The notes under the pieces are model-generated. The model was not told where the DNA came from. It ran no database searches and saw nothing but the letters and a program-made list of their open reading frames with translations. The position numbers and the translations under genes were made by a program. Positions 8,094 to 16,399 of a DNA stretch of 64,000 bases are shown one piece after another. Positions within the stretch are counted from its first letter, which is position 1. Each line of letters opens with the position of its first letter. Source of the stretch: Halovenus aranensis (GTDB lineage Archaea; Halobacteriota; Halobacteria; Halobacteriales; Haloarculaceae). The stretch lies in the NCBI RefSeq assembly GCF_900100385.1, contig NZ_FNFC01000002.1, forward strand, positions 206,458-270,457, given 5' to 3'.

Positions 8094-9053
8094 ATGAAAG
8101 CTGTTCGCTACCACGACTACGGCGGTGCGGACGAACTCCAGGTCGACGAGGTCGACCGTCCGACCCCTGACCGCGACGAAGTCCTCGTCGAGATGCAAGC
8201 TGCCAGCGTCAATCGCGTCGACGTGATGTTCCGGTCCGGTCAGTACGGCGACCCCCCACTGCCGACGATTCCCGGTGGCGACGGTGCGGGACTCGTTGTA
8301 GCGGTCGGCAAGGACGTTTCGTCATTCGAGGAGGGTGACCGCGTCTTCGCATCTGGGATGGACCGTGCTGAGGGAGGAACGTTCGCAGAGTACGCCGCAA
8401 TCCCGGCGGAGAAACTCGCGCACCTGCCAGAGAACGTGTCCTGGGCGACCGGCGGTGCTATCGGCAACGTCGGTGCGACCGCTTGGACAGCGATCGAAGA
8501 ACTCGCCGGTGTCCAGGCTGGTGACCGCGTCCTCATCCACGGCGGATCGGGCGGTGTCGGTCACGCTGCCGTCCAGATCGCCGCACACAGTGGGGCCGAA
8601 GTTATAACGACAGCCGGCACAGAGGCTGCTCGGGATCGCCTCACGGATCTGGGTGCTGCTGTGGCCCTCGACTACGAGAGCGACTCGCTCGCCGAAGACA
8701 TTCTCGCCGCGACCGGCGGCGCCGGGGTCGAAACGATTCTCGACCATCGACTCGAGGAGTATCTCGAACTCGACCTCTCGGTCGTCACCGAGGGCGGACA
8801 CATCATCAGTACGATGGGCCACATCCCCCAGACGAACGGGCGACCCTTCTATGGCAAAGAAGTAACCATTCAACCGCTTAGGATGGACAGCCATCCGACT
8901 CGACGGCCGGTGCTTCAACGACTTGCCCGCTTGATGAAGGGGGATGTACTGACACCCGTCGTCGCGGATGTCTACTCCATCGGTAATGCCGGTCAGGCAC
9001 ACCAAGAGATACTTGCTGGTGGCTACCTGGGGAAACTTGTCGTCACCCCGTAA
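8094..9053 (+). CDS. NADPH:quinone oxidoreductase / zinc-independent MDR alcohol dehydrogenase
   Basis: The 319-residue product belongs to the medium-chain dehydrogenase/reductase superfamily, quinone reductase branch. It starts MKAVRYHDYGG, has the GroES-like half with G-G-D-G-A-G-L-V near 60-66, and the nucleotide site GGSGGVGHAAVQIA near 150-163. The catalytic zinc cysteines of alcohol dehydrogenases are absent, so NADPH-dependent reduction of quinones or enones is expected. A gene for a BNR-repeat protein follows 51 bases downstream on the same strand, and the two may be co-transcribed. Soluble, normal length. Confidence 0.9.
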   Translation: MKAVRYHDYGGADELQVDEVDRPTPDRDEVLVEMQAASVNRVDVMFRSGQYGDPPLPTIPGGDGAGLVVAVGKDVSSFEEGDRVFASGMDRAEGGTFAEYAAIPAEKLAHLPENVSWATGGAIGNVGATAWTAIEELAGVQAGDRVLIHGGSGGVGHAAVQIAAHSGAEVITTAGTEAARDRLTDLGAAVALDYESDSLAEDILAATGGAGVETILDHRLEEYLELDLSVVTEGGHIISTMGHIPQTNGRPFYGKEVTIQPLRMDSHPTRRPVLQRLARLMKGDVLTPVVADVYSIGNAGQAHQEILAGGYLGKLVVTP

Positions 9054-9104
9054 CCAATCGACAGTTCGATTGATAACACAGACGAAATCGGCCCACTCGA
9101 AACC

Positions 9105-10157
9105 ATGTCGAAGATACCCAACCAATTGAATAGCGACGCACAAGATACTGCTGAAGGAGGCGGAAAACGACCTATGCTGTACGCTGGCGCTACGGATGGC
9201 ATCTACCGGGTAACAGGTGTCGAGGGAGGAAATGATTTCGAGACGACAAAAGTGCACGACGCCGGAGAAGTGTTCCGAATTACCCAGTCCGAGGGGATCG
9301 ATGGTCTGTTTGCCACCACAGACACTAAACTGCAGTATTCACCGGACGGCGAAGAGTGGATGACGCTCTCGCTTCCAGAGGAGGAAGTCTACGCTGTCAC
9401 TGCCAGCCCGTCTGGTGAGATGCTGTACGCGGGGACACGCCCGGCCAAAGTGTACGTTGCGGCGTGTAACTCGGGAGTGCCAAGCGATGCGGAGGCCTGG
9501 GAAGAGGTAGACGGCTTTCAGGAGTTGCGCGAACAGACTGACTGGGGGATTCCCCGCCACGACGGACTGGCCCAGGTCCGAAGCCTCCAGACCCATCCGG
9601 CCGCCCCCGACCGGATTGTCGTTGGAATCGAAGTCGGTGGCATCTACGTCAGCGACGACCGTGGACAGACCTGGACCGCCCGGGCGATCGACGGGTTCGA
9701 TGCGCCCCACACCGACGACATCCACCACATCGAACTGGTCGACGAGGAGACGATGGTCGCTTCGACGGGAAGCGGCCTGTATCGGTCCTCGGACACGGGC
9801 CGAACGTGGGAGCGACTGGATACGGATCACTACCAGCGGTACTTCCGGGAGGCACTCAGCCACGAGGGTCGCATCTACGCAGGTGGGGCACCTGGCTCGT
9901 CGTCGTCCTGGGAGGAAGACACCGACCACGCACTGTTCGAGTGTGAAAATGGGAAGCGACTCGAACAGGTCTCCTCACCAACACCTGAAGAAGTGGCTGT
10001 GGGATGGTGTGCCAGTGACGATGCGGTGATGACCGGGACTCACCACGGAACGCTCCTTCGACGTACCTCCAGCGGCTGGGAGTCAGTCGGACGGATCCTT
10101 CCATCCGAGAGTACTCCCGTCCGATACCTGCCATTATCCTGGGTCACAGCACAGTGA
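9105..10157 (+). CDS. BNR/sialidase-like beta-propeller protein
   Basis: This 350-residue protein has repeated BNR/Asp-box motifs: S-P-D-G-E-E-W near residue 87, S-D-D-R-G-Q-T-W near 184 and S-S-D-T-G-R-T-W near 228. Each is followed by beta strands such as LYAGTRP, TMVASTGSGLYRS and GRIYAGG, so a beta propeller is likely. Related haloarchaeal proteins are annotated as WD40/YVTN/BNR-like. No signal peptide is seen, so it is probably cytoplasmic and not a secreted glycosidase. A broken homologue lies just downstream on the other strand (10834-11050). The function is unknown. Confidence 0.82.
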   Translation: MSKIPNQLNSDAQDTAEGGGKRPMLYAGATDGIYRVTGVEGGNDFETTKVHDAGEVFRITQSEGIDGLFATTDTKLQYSPDGEEWMTLSLPEEEVYAVTASPSGEMLYAGTRPAKVYVAACNSGVPSDAEAWEEVDGFQELREQTDWGIPRHDGLAQVRSLQTHPAAPDRIVVGIEVGGIYVSDDRGQTWTARAIDGFDAPHTDDIHHIELVDEETMVASTGSGLYRSSDTGRTWERLDTDHYQRYFREALSHEGRIYAGGAPGSSSSWEEDTDHALFECENGKRLEQVSSPTPEEVAVGWCASDDAVMTGTHHGTLLRRTSSGWESVGRILPSESTPVRYLPLSWVTAQ

Positions 10158-10262
10158 GAGACCATGAGCGCACGAGCACAGCAGACATACCGAGTGTCGG
10201 CGGCGGGCTCGCGGGCCTGACGCCGGCGAACTACTTTGGGTGACAGAACCGAGAGCCGCTGA

Positions 10263-10560
10263 CCGTCGAGCAAACACCGGTCTAGCGAGCGAACCGACGA
10301 CGAGCGGTTCAGAATCCACTGCCAAGACTGCGGCCAGTCGGTGGTTGCCATCCGCGTTCCGCCAAGCTTGGCGTGGAAGCGCGACCCTACGGCCTTCGTC
10401 GATGCCGTTGAGCGGTGTCCCCGGTCCAAGGTCAATCAGGTCACCCGCGGCCTCTGCTCGGCGTGTGGCGCGGTCGTCGAACCGTCGGTAACCGACGATA
10501 TCCACGAGAGTATCTCGCTCCCAGTAGTCGCAGCTTTTGACCGTCCTGTCTGTGGGCTCG
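10263..10560 (+). pseudogene. Remnant of a zinc-motif ArsR-like regulator (C-terminal part)
   Basis: In this frame I read TDDERFRIHCQDCGQSV, then VAIRVPPSLAWKRDP, then GLCSACGAVVEP and LPVVAAFDRPVCGLDDPP. The order of C-x-x-C pairs and the I/V-P-P motif match the C-terminal halves of the regulators at 17726 and 30213. There is no HTH half: a stop codon (tga at 10260) closes the frame upstream, and after about 10560 the translation becomes proline/arginine-rich and unlike a protein. One expected cysteine in the last pair is arginine (FDRPVCG). I read it as a decayed fragment. Confidence 0.6.
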
Positions 10561-10834
10561 ATGACCCTCCACCTCGCGGGCGGGCTCGGAAACCTTATTC
10601 CAGGACGACTGGCCGCCGTCACCGGCCCGTTCGGATTTCTTCCGGTGGCAGGAGTTAGTATTTCGGCGCTGGCAGGTATTCTCTGGTCGAGTACTTCCCC
10701 GGTCAGAGAGCTGGCCGTGGCCAGCGGTCTCAACGGTAAGACGGCCAATCCGGGAGACTGAATTCGGTAACGGTTGTACGGTGTCGTAGAAGCCTGCCGT
10801 AGGCGGTCGAAAGACTGACTGCCGATTACGGACG
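10560..10834. other. Non-coding or decayed stretch between two gene remnants
   Basis: Several overlapping open frames exist, but none has a translation resembling a known protein. A hydrophobic reading on the plus strand at 10567-10761 (HLAGGLGNLIPGRL) could be chance. I see no RNA gene or repeat here. The stretch fits erosion of the two flanking remnants. Confidence 0.5.
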
Positions 10835-11050
10835 TCTCCGTAACCTGCAATGCTGAGGAGTGAGGTGACACCGTACGCTTGCTGATCATCCGGCGAAACC
10901 GGAACTGTCCCGAGCGAAACCCAATCCCTCCCCCGTCCTTGCAGGATTCGTCCATCATTTGTGCCCGCAAGGAGTTGGTCACCAGCCGTTGCCAAGGCAA
11001 CGATAAACGAGGTCGGGGCACCTGGGTACGAAAGCCAACGCGACGAGCGA
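10834..11050 (-). pseudogene. Remnant of a BNR-repeat protein (C-terminal end)
   Basis: On the minus strand I read YPGAPTSFIVALATAGDQ, LLAGTNDGRILQGRGRDW and VSLGTVPVSPDDQ, which lines up with the last 50 residues of the protein at 9105-10157 (MTGTHHGTLLRRTSSGWESVG...). The rest of the gene is missing and the downstream frame is not protein-like. It is probably a truncated paralogue, tail to tail with the intact gene. The start shown is not a true initiation site. Confidence 0.55.
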
Positions 11051-11105
11051 ATCAGGCACCGGCCACAATCGAGCCATTTTAATCCGTGAAAGACAAGCTC
11101 TCACC

Positions 11106-11276
11106 GTGAAAACAACGGCCATACTACACGCCACGGCAACCGCCTTCGTCGGTGTCGGCGTCTTCCTGTCTGCGGGACTTCTCAGCATTGGCCTCCTCGT
11201 GGTCGGGGCCGCACTGTTCGTTGCTGGCATCGTCGCCGCACGACGAGGTGACTCTGGACCGCCAGACCTGAGCTGA
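11106..11276 (+). CDS. Small two-helix membrane protein (56 aa, GTG start)
   Basis: A GTG codon begins MKTTAILHATATAFVGVG, followed by a second hydrophobic stretch (LLSIGLLVVGAALFVAG) and a short charged tail ARRGDSGPPDLS. The TATA-like attttaat at about 11075-11082 lies 25-30 bases upstream, fitting a leaderless start. The 56 residues hold two membrane helices and nothing else. Haloarchaea have many such unnamed small membrane proteins. No function can be assigned. Confidence 0.6.
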   Translation: MKTTAILHATATAFVGVGVFLSAGLLSIGLLVVGAALFVAGIVAARRGDSGPPDLS

Positions 11277-11339
11277 CCTCTGCTCGAATCTGTCAGAGTC
11301 GGTCACGACTCGACAGGCTCTGAGCTACTGTCTGTCTCG

Positions 11340-11678
11340 CTACTCGTCGCCTTCGTCGGCGTCTGTGTCGTCATCTTCGCTCGTGTCGGTCTCATCCGCG
11401 GCCCCGCTTTCGGAATCTGTGTCGTCATCTTCTTCGTCGGCGACCGTGACGCTGACCGGTTCGGTCTCGATGTCCGGTCCTGCTGTGGCCTCGTCGTTGA
11501 GCGATGCGCCGCTAACGTAGCCGACCGTCCCGCCGATGAGACCGCCGACGACCGCACCAGGAACACCGTTACGCTTGAGACCACTGACCGTGCCAACGAA
11601 TCCTCCGACGAGCGAGAGGGCTGCAGGACTTGGGTTCGATTCTGTCTCTGTCGTCGTCTCGTGTTGTTGTCCTCCCAT
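11340..11678 (-). CDS. Small protein with glycine-zipper segment and acidic tail
   Basis: Started at MGGQQHETTTE, the protein has 112 residues. Residues 20-60 contain glycine-zipper-like repeats (G-G-F-V-G-T-V-S-G, G-V-P-G-A-V-V-G-G-L-I-G-G-T-V-G), as in small membrane-associated proteins that form helical pairs. The last 45 residues are almost entirely Asp, Glu, Ser and Thr. There is no signal peptide. The longer open frame upstream is not protein-like. It could be a membrane-associated adaptor; no firm function. Confidence 0.65.
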   Translation of the reverse strand: MGGQQHETTTETESNPSPAALSLVGGFVGTVSGLKRNGVPGAVVGGLIGGTVGYVSGASLNDEATAGPDIETEPVSVTVADEEDDDTDSESGAADETDTSEDDDTDADEGDE

Positions 11679-11995
11679 ATGCCTGCTTAGGACTGTGGAT
11701 ACATATGTGTACCACCCTGATAATCTGCGCTTGCCAGCCAGCACGGAACCCGTATAGAGAGCCCGCCAGTCTCCGTCTGTCAATTTCCGGAATCGGCCCT
11801 GGTGATACTTCCTACACGCTGGATGACTCTCATCCGGACACGAGGGGCTAGACGATTCGACGGGCTGTGAAACGATGACGGCGAGTGTTACTGCACGGAC
11901 AGTTCGCCGAGGCGGACTACGTCTCTCGGGAAAGTGCTTACCGGCATACAAACCATTAGGTCCCTCGGCCCGACACCATACGAAAACCGCCACTC
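11679..11995. other. Intergenic region between divergent genes
   Basis: This 317 bp stretch holds the upstream regions of the glycine-zipper gene (minus) and the phosphate transporter (plus). An 8 bp palindrome acatatgt lies near 11699-11706, close to the minus-strand start. No convincing gene or RNA is visible. Confidence 0.4.
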
Positions 11996-13249
11996 ATGCT
12001 CACACCACTGGTCGCTGTCGGCTTGGTAGTCGCGGCGTTTGTCGGCTTCAACATCGGCGGCTCCTCGACAGGTGTCGCGTTCGGACCGGCAGTCGGAAGT
12101 CGTATCGTGCGGAAGGCAACCGCCGGAACGCTGTTCATGCTGTTTGCGTTTCTCGGGGCCTGGACGGTGGGCCGCAACGTCATCACGACGATGAGCGAGG
12201 GTATCGTCCCGGCCGCACAGTTCACCCCGGCGGCTGGCGTCGGGGTTCTCTTTTTCACCGGTCTATCGTTGCTGATTTCGAACATCTACGGTGTTCCCGC
12301 CTCGACGTCGATGACAGCCGTCGGTGCGATTGTCGGCCTCGGACTCGCGACAGGCACACTCAAGGAGGCGACGATGTTTACCATCGTCTCGGCGTGGATT
12401 GTCGCGCCGCTTATCGGGCTTGGCGTTGGTGCTGTTATCGGCCGGTACATTTATCCGCGACTCGAAGCACGTCTCTCCTTTACCCGGTTAGAAGACCAGT
12501 TACTCCAGATTGACCGGTCGGGACGGCTCCCGCGGTTCCGGGTGAACGAGGACGCACAGCCACGGGACATCCTCGGCTCGCTGCTGGTTCTGGTAATCGC
12601 CTGCTACATGGGATTCAGCGCGGGCGCGTCGAACGCCGCGAATGCGGTTGCGCCGCTGGTCGGCAACGGCGCGGTCAGCGTCGACCAGGGCGTGTTGCTT
12701 GCCGTCGCAGCTATCAGTCTCGGCGGGTTCACAATCGCCAGACGCACACTGGCGACAGTCGGGGACGGCATCACAGACCTCCCGATTCTGGCGGCGCTCA
12801 TCGTTTCGACGGTGGGCGCAAGCATAATCACTGTCCTCTCGTACTACGGTATTCCCGCGAGCCTCGCCGTGAGCACGACGTGTTGTATCATCGGTCTTGG
12901 CTGGGGGCGAGCGAGCCGTGTGGCGACTCTCGCAGAGCTTGCAACTCCGCCAGAGCGCGGCGACCCCGGTATGGTGCTCAATACAGGCGCACTTGCTGCG
13001 GCCTCGACCGAGGACGAAAAGCCCGCGGGACCGACTGTCGGCGAACTCGCGGGGGGGCCAGAACAGGCACCCGAACAGCCAGACGAGACGTCTCAGTCGG
13101 TCCCGGCAATCGGTGAGGAAGAGAGCGACGTCCTGAGCGCCGAGAGCCTGTTCGACCCAGCAGCCGTGAGCAGAATCGTCGTTCTCTGGATTCTCACGCC
13201 GTCGCTCTCTGTTGTCGGCTCGTACCTGCTTTTTACCCTCTTCGTATAA
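11996..13249 (+). CDS. Inorganic phosphate transporter, PiT family
   Basis: The 417-residue membrane protein has two homologous halves, each opening with the PiT signature: GFNIGGSSTGVAFGPAVG near residues 17-34 and GFSAGASNAANAVAPLVG near 205-222. About ten to twelve hydrophobic helices are visible. PiT carriers take up phosphate with a cation. A hydrophilic acidic loop of about 85 residues (roughly 310-395) precedes the last helix, longer than in bacterial PiT. No phoU gene is adjacent. A 111 bp inverted-repeat element lies just downstream. Confidence 0.92.
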   Translation: MLTPLVAVGLVVAAFVGFNIGGSSTGVAFGPAVGSRIVRKATAGTLFMLFAFLGAWTVGRNVITTMSEGIVPAAQFTPAAGVGVLFFTGLSLLISNIYGVPASTSMTAVGAIVGLGLATGTLKEATMFTIVSAWIVAPLIGLGVGAVIGRYIYPRLEARLSFTRLEDQLLQIDRSGRLPRFRVNEDAQPRDILGSLLVLVIACYMGFSAGASNAANAVAPLVGNGAVSVDQGVLLAVAAISLGGFTIARRTLATVGDGITDLPILAALIVSTVGASIITVLSYYGIPASLAVSTTCCIIGLGWGRASRVATLAELATPPERGDPGMVLNTGALAAASTEDEKPAGPTVGELAGGPEQAPEQPDETSQSVPAIGEEESDVLSAESLFDPAAVSRIVVLWILTPSLSVVGSYLLFTLFV

Positions 13250-13271
13250 CTAAGCTGGACAGTCACCGCTC

Positions 13272-13382
13272 ATAGTGATTATTGCGAGTCGTTACCGCCG
13301 TGGTAACAGCAGACGGAGTTCACAGGATGTGACACGACGATTCCTGTAACGTGGTCACAAAAATTACCGCAATAATCACTAT
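13272..13382. repeat. MITE-like element with 15 bp terminal inverted repeats
   Basis: The 15 bases atagtgattattgcg at 13272-13286 recur as an exact reverse complement at 13368-13382. They enclose 81 bp that contain a second hairpin (gttacc-gccgt-ggtaac, 13290-13306). The element lies between two convergent genes and contains no open frame. It could be a miniature inverted-repeat element or a bidirectional terminator. I could not find a clear target-site duplication in the flanks. Confidence 0.6.
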
Positions 13383-13464
13383 CAGTCGTTGTCTGAGATT
13401 ACCGGGCCCGTCAGCGCCGAGACGCCGTACCTTCGAGAACTGTAGCAAGGCGTCGGCGTGGTGG

Positions 13465-14085
13465 CTACTCGTCCAGATATCCAAGCTCTTCGAGTCGTTC
13501 GGTGACTTCTCTCTCTTCTTTGGAGGTGATTCCGAAACTGTACTCGGTGTCGATGTGTTCGTCCATTACGCCCTGTGCTTCGAGTTCGCGCAACACGTGT
13601 TCGACTCCGTCGTCGATGCTCTGGTCCTCGGTGTCGACGACGATATCCGGGTTCAACGGCTCCTGGAACGGATGGTTGATGCCAGTGAACTTCTCGATGT
13701 TGCCCTTCTTTGCCTCTTCGTAGAGTCCCTTCGGGTCACGCTCTTGGGCGGCTTCGACAGAACACTTGACGTGGACGAGCACGAACTCGCCTTCGTCCTC
13801 GATGATGTCCCGGGCTTGCTCTTGGGAGTCCCGGAACGGCGTAATCATCCCGACGATGACCGGGATGTCGTTTCTGTTGAGCAGCTTCGCGATGTAGGCT
13901 GTTCGACGGTTGTTTGTCCGACGGTCTTCCCGCGAGAAGCCAAGGTCCGGGTGGAGATGCTTCCGAATCTCGTCGCCGTCCAGGTTCTCTATGTCGAACC
14001 CGCGCTCGACGAGGTGGTCTTCGACGCGACTTGCAAGCGTTGACTTCCCGGCGGCCGGTCGGCCCATGAACCAGAGTGTGAACAT
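13465..14085 (-). CDS. cysC: Adenylylsulfate (APS) kinase
   Basis: This 206-residue P-loop kinase phosphorylates APS to the sulfuryl donor PAPS. The Walker A is GRPAAGKS at 8-15, followed by the APS-binding LDGDEIRKHLHPDLGFSRED segment and RRTNNRR. The sequence VHVKCSVEAAQERDPKGLY and the F-T-G-I-N-H-P-F-Q-E-P loop are CysC hallmarks. The last ~35 residues are a small acidic extension beyond the usual core. It is the last gene of a three-gene minus-strand set (sulfotransferase, sat, cysC), only 4 bp after sat. Since no PAPS reductase is present, PAPS is probably used for sulfation. Confidence 0.95.
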   Translation of the reverse strand: MFTLWFMGRPAAGKSTLASRVEDHLVERGFDIENLDGDEIRKHLHPDLGFSREDRRTNNRRTAYIAKLLNRNDIPVIVGMITPFRDSQEQARDIIEDEGEFVLVHVKCSVEAAQERDPKGLYEEAKKGNIEKFTGINHPFQEPLNPDIVVDTEDQSIDDGVEHVLRELEAQGVMDEHIDTEYSFGITSKEEREVTERLEELGYLDE

Positions 14086-14089
14086 TGTC

Positions 14090-15238
14090 TTATTTGGTGA
14101 AAACCTCGTCCGTACTCAGTACTGCGTCGGCAACCTCCGGACGCATCAGCTCGGGCGATGGTCGCTCTCCATCCGAGAGCAACTTCCGGAGCTCTGTGCC
14201 GCTTGGCTCTATGTGGCACTCACTGTCGTGAGGACATATCTTCTCCGAAACGATTCCATCACACTCCGTGCAGTAAAAGGCATAGTGGTAGTACAGCGGC
14301 TCGATGCCGACGTTGCCAATTCCGTCGAACAGCCGCTGTGCCTCGAAGTCGCCGTAGTAGTTGCCAACGCCGGCGTGGTCGCGGCCGATGATGAAGTGGG
14401 TACAGCCGTAGTTTTTCCGGACGATGGAGTCGAAAACGGCCTCACGGGGACCGGCATACATCATCCGTGATTTGAATATCGAGAGGGCGACCGAGTCCGT
14501 CGGATAGTAGCCCTCGATGAGGGCCTCGTAGCCGTTGAGAATGGCGTTGTTCGTGTAGTCCCCGGGCTTTTTCTCACCAATCTTCGGCTGGATGAGGAGC
14601 CCATCGACGTGTTCGAGCGCGGACTTCTGGAGGTACTCGTGTGCGCGGTGTGGGGCGTTCCGGGTCTGGAACCCGACGATGGTCTCCCAGCCCCGTTTCT
14701 TGAACAACACGCGTGTCTCCTTTGGCGTGAGGTCGTAGCCACCGTTCCGTGGCAACTCATCTGCAAAGGCCTTGATAGGCCCCCCGACAAAAAACGGGTT
14801 CTTGTCCTGAACCGTGCGCACGCCCGGATGGTCTTCCTCTGTCGTTCCAAACAGGTTGTGGCACGTCTCTGCTTCGTTGTACCGGTAGACACTGTCTGCG
14901 TCCATCACACCGACCGGCTGGCCGTCAGGACGACGAAGCCCAATCCGGTCGCCAGGCTGGATTTCGTTCGCTAACTCGGTCGTAATGTCGAGTACAATCG
15001 GGAGCGGCCACGGGACACCGCTTTCGAGGGTCACGTCGTTGACGACTTTCAGGAAGTCGTTACGCCCCATGAATCCCCTCAACGGGCTGTAGACGCCCTG
15101 TGCAAGGTTCTGGAAGTCGAACAGGAGATTCCGGTCGAGAGTGACCGTCACGAGGTCTTCGAAGCCATCGCGAAGCTGTTCACTCCGCTCGGCGTCGACC
15201 GTCCTGTCGACGAGTGCGTTGCCGTGTGGCTGAATCAT
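14090..15238 (-). CDS. sat: Sulfate adenylyltransferase (ATP sulfurylase)
   Basis: The 382-residue enzyme joins ATP and sulfate into APS. It shows the nucleotide motif QTRNAPHRAH at 191-200 (with H-x-x-H), GRDHAG at 285-290 and the archaeal-type zinc cluster C323-x2-C326...C335-P-H. This single-domain form is like the archaeal and dissimilatory-type Sat and not CysDN. It starts MIQPHGNALVDRTVD, is 60 bp downstream of the sulfotransferase and 4 bp upstream of cysC, so all three are almost certainly one transcript. No reductase genes (aprAB, cysH) are nearby, arguing against energy metabolism. Confidence 0.95.
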   Translation of the reverse strand: MIQPHGNALVDRTVDAERSEQLRDGFEDLVTVTLDRNLLFDFQNLAQGVYSPLRGFMGRNDFLKVVNDVTLESGVPWPLPIVLDITTELANEIQPGDRIGLRRPDGQPVGVMDADSVYRYNEAETCHNLFGTTEEDHPGVRTVQDKNPFFVGGPIKAFADELPRNGGYDLTPKETRVLFKKRGWETIVGFQTRNAPHRAHEYLQKSALEHVDGLLIQPKIGEKKPGDYTNNAILNGYEALIEGYYPTDSVALSIFKSRMMYAGPREAVFDSIVRKNYGCTHFIIGRDHAGVGNYYGDFEAQRLFDGIGNVGIEPLYYHYAFYCTECDGIVSEKICPHDSECHIEPSGTELRKLLSDGERPSPELMRPEVADAVLSTDEVFTK

Positions 15239-15298
15239 GTGCGCCCCCTCGATTGTGTCGGCTGTCCGTGCGGTTCATCGACCCTGAGGGTGGCTGTG

Positions 15299-16213
15299 TT
15301 ACTCATCGAACGTGTAATGTGAGAGCCAGTCGTACTGCTGACTCTTGGTGCTGATTCGCTCGATTTCCTCGTCAGTCCAGTCGATTTCTTCTCGGGTGTG
15401 TTTCGGCGAGTCGAAGACGAAGTCGTCACAGGCAGTGAGATAGTCCTCGTCGGCCTCGACGCCGACAAAATCACAGAGGTCAGACAGCACGCCAGCCGTG
15501 TCATCGATGAGGTCCTCGTGATGGAGGCGAAAGAGTTCGTCAGCATCCAGCATCTCAGAGATGAGTTCGACGTTGTCTGCGTTAGCGAAGTACTTCTCGA
15601 TGCCGTACTCCCGCCAGGTCTCTTTGAGCTTGCGTCGGGAGGCAATCGTGTCGAACGGGTTCCTGACCACGTGGACGGCCCGAATCGGGACAGAGACCGT
15701 CTCACGGAGGTCGCCGAGCAGTTCGGGGCTGGTGCCCAGTCGGCGCGTCGAGGCCGCGCCTTTCTTGTCGCCGATAATCCGCAGGCGGTCGAAATCCTCC
15801 TGTGTCGTTCCGGGGATGTCGTAGCTGTACTTCTCCCACTCTCGACCCAGACCAGTGAACTCGGCGTTGCGTTGCAGGATGGCAGAGAACAACTGGTCGC
15901 GGGTGACGGGGACTTTCGCCCGGTCGAGGAGGCGGAGGGCATCTAGTTCGTGTGAGACGACCATCTCGCGGTGGCCGTTCAGGAGACTACCGACGAGGCT
16001 GTGGCCCGTGCGCCCGTGGCCGATGAACATGCAGTACGCTTCGACCGATTCGAACTCGTCCCGATGCTCGATGAGGTGTGGCAGCGCCGCGAGCCGCCGG
16101 ACGGCAGTGAACCGGTCTCGGGTGAGCGCTGGTATCCGCTCTGGGTTCTCCATGAGCTCCTTGCCCGCTGGCGGTAACGGCAGGCGCTCTGTGACACGCG
16201 TAAGTCCGGACAT
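15299..16213 (-). CDS. PAPS-dependent sulfotransferase
   Basis: The 304-residue protein has the sulfotransferase signature: a 5'-phosphosulfate-binding loop FIGHGRTGHS at 63-72 (the usual G-x-x-R-S-G-T-T with Gly-Arg-Thr-Gly-His here), and the 3'-phosphate-binding VVRNPFDTIASRR near 182-194 with Arg184 and Ser192. No signal peptide or membrane helix is seen, so it likely acts on the cytoplasmic face. It is the first gene of the operon with sat and cysC, which would supply PAPS. The acceptor is unknown; candidates are archaeal glycolipid headgroups or surface glycans, both known to be sulfated in haloarchaea. Confidence 0.9.
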   Translation of the reverse strand: MSGLTRVTERLPLPPAGKELMENPERIPALTRDRFTAVRRLAALPHLIEHRDEFESVEAYCMFIGHGRTGHSLVGSLLNGHREMVVSHELDALRLLDRAKVPVTRDQLFSAILQRNAEFTGLGREWEKYSYDIPGTTQEDFDRLRIIGDKKGAASTRRLGTSPELLGDLRETVSVPIRAVHVVRNPFDTIASRRKLKETWREYGIEKYFANADNVELISEMLDADELFRLHHEDLIDDTAGVLSDLCDFVGVEADEDYLTACDDFVFDSPKHTREEIDWTDEEIERISTKSQQYDWLSHYTFDE

Positions 16214-16399
16214 ACTCTGATAGCGACAACCGTCGGTAATAAACGCGACGACTCTGGGTCAGCACCTCCCCGTGGCGGCTGTCTTCGCTGCACAGCACGG
16301 TCGATTCCTCCGCAGTCGCGCACGCTCTGTCCATGCAAGGCGTTCGGAGCGAATCGCGAGTCGGCCAATTTTAATAACAGCACATGCTACGCCCCCTAT
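16214..16399. promoter_or_regulatory. Divergent promoter region of the sulfation operon and flippase-like gene
   Basis: This region serves the minus-strand sulfotransferase and the plus-strand unit. On the plus strand, a clear TATA (ttttaata, about 16369-16376) lies 24-31 bases before an ATG at 16400, so transcription to the right probably begins close to 16400. Confidence 0.5.

Noticed and set aside
7890-8198. Minus-strand open frame of 102 codons between the GNAT and quinone reductase genes
   Set aside because: It overlaps the start of the quinone reductase gene, has no recognisable composition, and lacks a promoter.
10537-10761. Hydrophobic open frame on the plus strand in the decayed region
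   Set aside because: It is short, starts in no clear context and lies between two eroded fragments. No homology pattern is visible, so I took it as chance.
6300-11060. Search for a duplicated tRNA 3' end as integration site (attR) for the segment after tRNA-Arg
   Set aside because: I found no second copy of the T-arm/acceptor sequence by eye within about 5 kb. A nine-base match near 10952 is in inverse orientation and too short.
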